A DNA stretch of 64,000 nucleotides from positions 6,328,992 through 6,392,991 of the forward strand of contig JAJEKV010000017.1 of NCBI GenBank assembly GCA_021234155.1, written 5' to 3'. This stretch comes from Isoetes taiwanensis. Lineage: Eukaryota > Streptophyta > Lycopodiopsida > Isoetales > Isoetaceae. The position numbers and the translations under genes were made by a program. The notes under the pieces are model-generated. The model was not told the DNA's origin. It made no database searches and worked only from the letters and a program-made list of their open reading frames with translations. This document shows positions 58,481-64,000 of this stretch, one piece after another (within the stretch, counting starts at the first letter, position 1; every line of letters starts with the position of its first letter).

Positions 58481-59959
58481 TCAATGTTGTTTGGTGGCAA
58501 AGCTTCTGTAAAATGTGAGGGTTCTCACAGACAACACCACGGCAGACAGAGTTCCAAACATGCAAGCTGCCATGAGGATGTTGTAAGTAGTGTAGTAATA
58601 AATCAGTCCATGACATACAATACTCTTCTGGCGCCGCGCTTCCTTATCATATAGAACTCCAGCTACTGCCACATATAACACATAATTCCCCACTGCCCTT
58701 GTCACCTGAACAAAGTTCTCCAAAGTCCCATAATTTTCCAGCCCAAATGACTCAGCAATAATAGTCCATACCATTGCCCATTGGCCTCCTATGAAAGTTC
58801 CCACTAAGATGGAACTTATGAACAGTGCGCCCTTAACATTCAACGCAATCAAAGCATTCCCTAGTGCTGAAATTCCCACTACTCCTGCTAAAAAAAATGG
58901 CCTTGGAACTCCATGCTTCTTTAGGGCGATCTCTGAAAGCATTCCACATGCTATGCCTCCCATGAAATCCCACACATTTAGCAATGCCACAAATGCATTC
59001 ACCTGCTTCTGTGAGTAATCCAAAGAAACACCTAACTGCCCCAAGTTGTTCACTGTTGTGGTTGCCGCGCTAACTGCACATCCTGTGATCACAAGAATCA
59101 GCCACATATCTAGGCTAAGTGTTGCTTGCCATACTGTAAAATTATCTCCATACGTTGGCCAATGCGGTTTAATTTCTGCCAGATTCAGATCAGATCTAGC
59201 AGAAATAAAATCTGGCTGCGTCTTAAGAAGACACTGCGAAAGAGATGGCTCGATGTTGCCAGGCCTTTCGACATACAACACCAATAGAAATGGCATAAGA
59301 AACAGCAGCACCATGAACATGGCAGAGATCCATTGAACTGTTCTTAAAGCGGGGCGGATCGTTTCCTGTAGCACTGTTCCCCCAAGAAGGTAAATTGCTA
59401 GGATCAAGCCCATTGCTAGAAACAAGTATGAGCTTCTTGTCACATTATGTTGAACCCTAATCTTGGTTTTTTTAATTGAAAATGCAGAGAGAAAGTTCAC
59501 CACACAGGGTGTCAAGGCTAGCAACAAAACAAAAGAGCTAATATCATACTTGGCAAAGAAGGCTTGGAAGATTAGAGTAAAAATGGTTGCACTAAGACCC
59601 TGTGCACTATCCAAGAGACTAAGCACCACAATTTGATTATCAGGAAGGTTGAAGGCAGGGGTGACTAAAACAGATGTAGTTGTCAAGGTTCCAGATGAAC
59701 CTGCAATGCACATGTATATACACATTGCAAGCACACTTGGGCGATCAATCCGGTGAGTCATAGACAACCATACCATCATATATCCAAAGAGATTTGCACA
59801 AGATCTCACCAGGAGTCCAAGCCATGCTCCCCCAAGTGTGTACAAAATCCCTGATATGATCCCTGCTATGCCTCCTACTTCTTTAAAGAAACTGATTATG
59901 TTGAGAGCCTCTTGGTCATACTCTAGGGCAAGCTTGAGTTTTTTGAAAGTAGAGTCCAA
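58481..59959 (-). CDS. Nodulin-like MFS transporter, N-terminus incomplete
   Basis: About 480-490 codons, open from near 59959 to 58481. Features of plant nodulin-like (NFD4-type) major facilitator proteins: ALEYDQEALNIISFFKEVGG, GYMMVWLSMTHRID, the MCIYMCIAGSSGTLTTTSVL block, VLSLLDSAQGLSATIF, then a loop and a second MFS half with WLILVITGCAVSAATTTVNN, LLNVWDFMGGIACGMLSEI, WTIIAESFGLENYGTLENF and a complete C-terminus (YDKEARRQ..C.G......RT..FYRSF). Eleven or so membrane segments are evident. The first helix expected before YDQ is absent: the same frame upstream has a TAG at 59968-59966, then further stops. No ATG opens the frame (TTG at 59959; the first Met is further in). The body has no introns. 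These transporters sit in plant membranes; substrates vary. Confidence 0.8.
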   Translation of the reverse strand: MDSTFKKLKLALEYDQEALNIISFFKEVGGIAGIISGILYTLGGAWLGLLVRSCANLFGYMMVWLSMTHRIDRPSVLAMCIYMCIAGSSGTLTTTSVLVTPAFNLPDNQIVVLSLLDSAQGLSATIFTLIFQAFFAKYDISSFVLLLALTPCVVNFLSAFSIKKTKIRVQHNVTRSSYLFLAMGLILAIYLLGGTVLQETIRPALRTVQWISAMFMVLLFLMPFLLVLYVERPGNIEPSLSQCLLKTQPDFISARSDLNLAEIKPHWPTYGDNFTVWQATLSLDMWLILVITGCAVSAATTTVNNLGQLGVSLDYSQKQVNAFVALLNVWDFMGGIACGMLSEIALKKHGVPRPFFLAGVVGISALGNALIALNVKGALFISSILVGTFIGGQWAMVWTIIAESFGLENYGTLENFVQVTRAVGNYVLYVAVAGVLYDKEARRQKSIVCHGLIYYYTTYNILMAACMFGTLSAVVLSVRTLTFYRSFATKQH

Positions 59960-61419
59960 AGGTGGCTATTCCTCAAGAGGCTGCCATAGCTCAAAAGCTT
60001 GCTGCCACTACCATCCATGGACTCAGAAGATAAACCATTTCTCTTTCCCAAATGCTTCTAAGGTCTCAAAATGATTCTGGCAAAATGTTACTTAGCTCAA
60101 GGCTTGCTCACTGTTGGGAAAATGATTCTAAGTTAAGCTCTGAAAATGGCTCATCCAACAAAAGCATCGTGGTCTATAAAAATTCTTATTATCTGCAAAA
60201 ATAAAATCAATTGCCCAAGTGCAAAAAACAACCTGAAAGATTGGATTGGATTTATACCTGCAAAGGAAGACCTAGGCAGAAAACCTGATGATGAAGAACG
60301 GAACCAGAAAGCAATAAGCATTCCCTAACATCTAGAATAATTTCATTGATGCTAATTGTGAGGTTTTTTGTTCCTTTGAGAAATTTTTCTCTTTATTTCC
60401 TTCCAGAGTTCGATATCCCCTTACTTCCTTAGTAGCATCACTAGGCTAGCTCTTTTTCGCAGCCATTTAAGAAATGATTTTCAGGTCTCAAGAACCGTCA
60501 GGCTGAGCTTCATACAACATAAGTACCTCTACTCAATACTCCATCCCCTGTTCAAGACGACCAGCAGCCCTTTGGCCATGAATGACATCCGGTTTAAAAA
60601 ACCGAAACCAGGCCTGAAGGAGCTCCCAGTCAAGCTCCAACATACTCCATAAACATGGTATCCATAGGTTTTCTATTTTTCCTAGCCGTGGATTCATAAA
60701 TTAAAAAAAAATCGAACGGTTGAGATGAAATTAAACTGACGTGGCATGACACGTGGCATAGCTAAATTGCAGCAAAGTGTGCACCTCGGGTTAGGCAACC
60801 CTGCTAAAAATTGCACAGATGCCGCTTCCTCTGCCTGAGTGCCGCCGTCTTCTCCCTTCTTCTAGTTTTGCGGCCTCCTTTCATTATGTGGCGACGGGTG
60901 TTAGCCATAGCTACAGCCAATCTTCAATTCGAGCGCCAGGCATGCCTCCTGCATCTTTGTTTGTTGTGTAGCCTAGCCTTTTTATTCTCTGTTTTAAGGT
61001 TGAGGATTTAAATACATGCAAGTTCTTGCTTCGTTGAAGTGGGTTTACAAATATCAGAACCGTTCCTGTAAGTTGCATGCTTCACTGAAACCCTGCTTGA
61101 TACTTTATCTTTCTCCATATTCATGCGTGCTCTCGATTATAGCTTTTGAAAGAGCTCTGTTCATCTCATAGACACCTGCAACAGTGCAAAAATAGCTTGG
61201 CATCTTTTATCTTACTCCTTGCTACATTCTGTTGCATCTTATGGCCGGTGACTACTATTTAGATTATTTGTATTTGTTCCTCCTATTCGTCTTTTGCTTG
61301 CGTAATCGTTGTTGTTGTAAAAATTTGACGCATTGCCCTATTATAGCATGGTGAAGAAATACAAGTTGAAGGCTTGAGCTTGGAGGGGCATTATACATGC
61401 TATTTTCTTTAATTTCGGA
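59960..61419. other. Gap between MFS gene and kinase pseudogene
   Basis: On the minus strand at 60035-60021 a KWFIF motif, like the start of the nodulin-like domain, is followed by TGA, TAG and TAG in frame before the intact part. On the plus strand at 60811-60880 a hydrophobic signal-peptide-like frame (FLCLSAAVFSLLLVL) could be the first exon of the kinase relic, but lacks an ATG in that frame. Confidence 0.3.
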
Positions 61420-62980
61420 ACTGGCAGAAGAGCTTGCTGCAGGGACATACCTTTCTCAGAGCCAAGTCCATATAGTGGGAGCAAATGTCATTAGTGATGA
61501 CCTTGATAAGACAGTTGTAAAATCGGATTTGGTTCCCCTTTGCCAGTCATTTGACAATACAACAGCAGTAATAATTCCTCAGAGATTTTGGGACCATCAG
61601 GTCGCAATAAATTAGACACTTTTTTGGTAACTACTCAGTGTTGTATGTATGTTGAATATTCAAGTAAATTGATTTTATTTTAGTTCCAGTGTTGGTAATT
61701 GAAGTTTCTGTCATTATGTATGAAATTGGCCTTTGTCTGTTTCAGGTCTGCCTCCCTCTCTCCCATCTCGAGGTTCATGTGGGAGCATTTCTGGACAACC
61801 AGTTGGAAGTGTTGCGAGCTGTACAACAGAACTCTTTGGGGTGGTGATTCATAAAAGGAGGTTAAATATAGCTCTTATTGCCTTATTATGTGCTATTGGA
61901 GTTGTCGTAGGCCTTGGATTTGTTTGGTTGATTGTGATCAAATGCAATCGGCAGAAGAAACCTATTGTTGCTGCATATCCTACTAGTGCTTCCTCGAGGA
62001 CAAAAAGAATCTGGTATGGATTTCAAAGAAAAGTGCTTTTCTACTCTCCTAGCTTACAAGATGTCTTGTGGTTGACTCAGGTGGACCATCTGTCTTATCC
62101 AGCAGTGTACCAAGTTCAACTTCTTTATCTTTTGGCTCAAGTTTTGCAACTTCTACAGGTTCTGCGAAAACGTTTTCCCTTGCGGAACTGGAGAAGGCCA
62201 CTGATAAGTTCAAACCTCAGAATGTTATTGGAGAAGGAGGATTTGGATGAGGGAACTATACATGAGTCTTAAAACTAATTGCTGAACCTTTGTCATTTTA
62301 GTTATAAGATCAGTTGTGTAATTCGTCGTGGTGGTTCGGTATGAAAGAAGATAAAATAACCTGGCCAAAATACACAATCATGAAGCAGACCATCAAAACA
62401 TGCTCATTCTGTTTGGTATACATTAAAATATTCAAAGTGTGTTAAAACGTTTTTGTTGATATATTGACATATTTATTTGCTAACGTCCTTTTTCATATCA
62501 TTCTTTTTTGATAGGTATGTTGCTCCTGAGTATGTTATGACCGGCCATCTTCTTATGAAAGGTGATGTCTACAGTTATGGTGTCATCTTACTTGAGCTTT
62601 TATCTGGAAGAAAACCAGTTGATATGTCACAGCCGCCTGAACAGGAAAATTTGCTGACATGGGCAAGACCATTGCTGACAAGCAATGAAGGCTTCGAAAG
62701 CTTGGTCGACCCTGCTCTTGAAAACAGGTTTCCTTTCGACAACTTGGCAAGAGTAGCTGCAATTGGTTCCATGTGTGTGCAACCAGAAGCTCATAGGCCT
62801 TTTATAGGTGAGGTGGTGCAAGTACTGAAGGTGGTCTATAATGGTTCAGATGCAAGTGATGGAATCATGTCTGGAAATGCCAGCATGGCAGGAGAGTCAC
62901 CTGCCGACTGTAATGAGAATGTTAGCAAACATGGGATAAGGGTCAAAATTAGGGGGTTCCTCCCTAGAATATCCGATTAA
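61420..62980 (+). pseudogene. ALE2-like receptor-like kinase, catalytic core deleted
   Basis: Four exon remnants in order. 61420-61614: ectodomain piece ELAAGTYLSQSQVHIVGAN, LVPLCQSFDNTTA and QRFWDHQVAIN, closely like ALE2-type kinases, then TAG where the family has N-A-S/T-LFG. 61745-62005: GLPPSLPS, then a transmembrane helix (ALIALLCAIGVVVGLGFVWL) and basic stop-transfer residues. 62110-62250: Ser-rich juxtamembrane part, KTFSLAELEKATDKF, then VIGEGGFG (glycine loop) and TGA. 62514-62980: YVAPEYVMTGHLLMKGDVYS, YGVILLELLSGRKPVDMSQP and the C-lobe to MCVQPEAHRPFIGEVVQVLK. Missing from the 260 bp between the last two: the ATP lysine, HRD catalytic loop and DFG. So no active kinase can be made. 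ALE2 acts in epidermal differentiation; this copy is a relic. Confidence 0.85.
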
Positions 62981-63808
62981 AGTTGGAAATATCTGATTTG
63001 CTAAAGTAGATGCGGGCAAATATCCGGTCGAAATTTCATGAAAATAGTGTTAAATTTGGCAAGTTAGAGGTATTTTTCTAAAAAATCTAGTAAGCATAAA
63101 TAAAAGGCGGCATTTTTGCTGGTTAGTGCAAAATCTAAATTCGAGGCCTTAGTAGGTCCAGATTCACACCAGATAGATCAGGGTCTTTTTTGCTATCATT
63201 AAGAAGCAACAAATAGGGGAAGCAACAAATAGGGTTTTTTTTAGGCAGAATGCCACTTCACATAAGCAAACATTTCTTTTTTCGCTATCATTAAGAAGCA
63301 GCAAATAGGGGAAGCAGCAAATAGGGTTTTTTTTAGGCAGAATGCCTCTTCACATAAGTAAACATTTCTTTATATTTAAGGCAATTAAAAGTGTCAAAAG
63401 GATTAATCACATGGGTAAAAAAATATGCAGGATTCCCCTCAATTGACAACATTGGTGAACGACACAATTAGGCTGGCTACATGAAATGCTACCACTTTCA
63501 TTTCAATATCCACTTCCATTTCAATGTCGACACCTACATTTAATATAAAATTGGGTGTGTATATGCATTTGTCCTTCCAGAATGACACCAACAAAGCACC
63601 TTTGAGCAATGCAGTTTGAATATTCTTTACTATCGCATACATTGTAGTGCAAATAATGTTGTTTTTTTATTAATCTTTGTTTTTGAAGCCATGGGACAAA
63701 AATTCAGATTGTTCAATCACATCTTTTGCAATTACAGTTTGAATTAAATAATTTCATCTTGAAATATGCTCCATAATACTTAGGTACAGAACTGGCACCA
63801 AGTCAGTA
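62981..63808. repeat. 3' flank with a 92-bp tandem duplication
   Basis: GCTATCATTAAGAAGCA.CAAATAGGGGAAGCA.CAAATAGGG through CATTTCTTT is repeated twice (63191-63282 and 63283-63373). Nothing coding in the rest. Confidence 0.75.
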
Positions 63809-63856
63809 AAGAGAAATGTTTGCGGCGACCTTGGCCGCCGCGATAAATTTCTTGTA
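63809..63856. repeat. 49-bp palindromic repeat, copy 3
   Basis: AAGAGAAATGTTTGCGGCGA, CCTTGGCCGCCGCGATAAAT, TTCTTGTA. The best palindrome of the three. Confidence 0.85.
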
Positions 63857-64000
63857 AAAGTAAAGGAGCCAAAGGAAGGATAAATATCGTCAAAAGGAAA
63901 CATGATGTTCTAGATGAGCGTTGTCATCAACCAATAGGTAAGAGGAAAAGGTTGTGACAAAAAGGTAAGATGAAAAGAAAAGTGAACAAGAGAAGGATAA

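Noticed and set aside
58002..58616. 204-codon minus-strand ORF
   Set aside because: Overlaps the end of the MFS gene in another frame and has low-complexity, AT-rich composition with no homology.
43240..64000. tRNA genes
   Set aside because: No stretch with paired A and B boxes and a credible cloverleaf was found by eye; a tRNA scan would settle it.

Overview
The window looks like nuclear DNA of a land plant. It holds GT-AG introns, an ALE2-type receptor kinase relic, a nodulin-like MFS transporter, a plant-style TLDc gene, and CACTA, Ty3/gypsy and LINE debris. Genes are sparse and repeats abundant, which suggests a large repeat-rich genome (fern, lycophyte or gymnosperm rather than a compact angiosperm), but I cannot fix the clade.

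Layout. 1-3578: degenerate repeats and gene-poor DNA. 3579-22625: a satellite-like array of 17 units of about 1.12 kb, built from three interleaved subfamilies. 22626-23207: the end of a CACTA transposon. 23399-29577: a LINE 3' fragment, a Cys-rich ORF, an LRR scrap and otherwise nothing clear. 29581-43239: a 13.66 kb element with 27-bp terminal inverted repeats. 43240-49000: a complete-looking TLDc-domain gene on the minus strand (44464-48516, nine exons found, 5' end open). 49000-58000: Ty3/gypsy integrase remains and a duplicated 0.8 kb repeat. 58481-59959: a nodulin-like MFS reading frame on the minus strand whose N-terminus is missing or broken. 61420-62980: an ALE2-like receptor kinase pseudogene that has lost most of its catalytic core.

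The most interesting part is the 13.66 kb element. On its plus strand is a decayed multi-kilobase ORF of transposon type. On its minus strand is a row of small genes: four tandem coiled-coil genes, three or more unknown genes, and a divergent histone H3 with long N- and C-terminal extensions and a loop 1 longer than canonical H3, in the manner of centromeric H3 (CENH3). Gene boundaries are marked by about ten related 63-71 bp inverted repeats (arms close to GATCACACGACGCGAAA), most of them about 80-145 nt past a stop codon. The four coiled-coil genes share a TATA box 88-97 nt before the start site. This gene-by-gene hairpin punctuation plus a mobile H3/CENH3-like histone is what I would follow up first.

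Many ORFs in this element are interrupted by single-base gaps. Either the copy is decaying, or the assembly carries residual indel errors; reads or other copies must decide. Functional statements about the element are inference from sequence alone.
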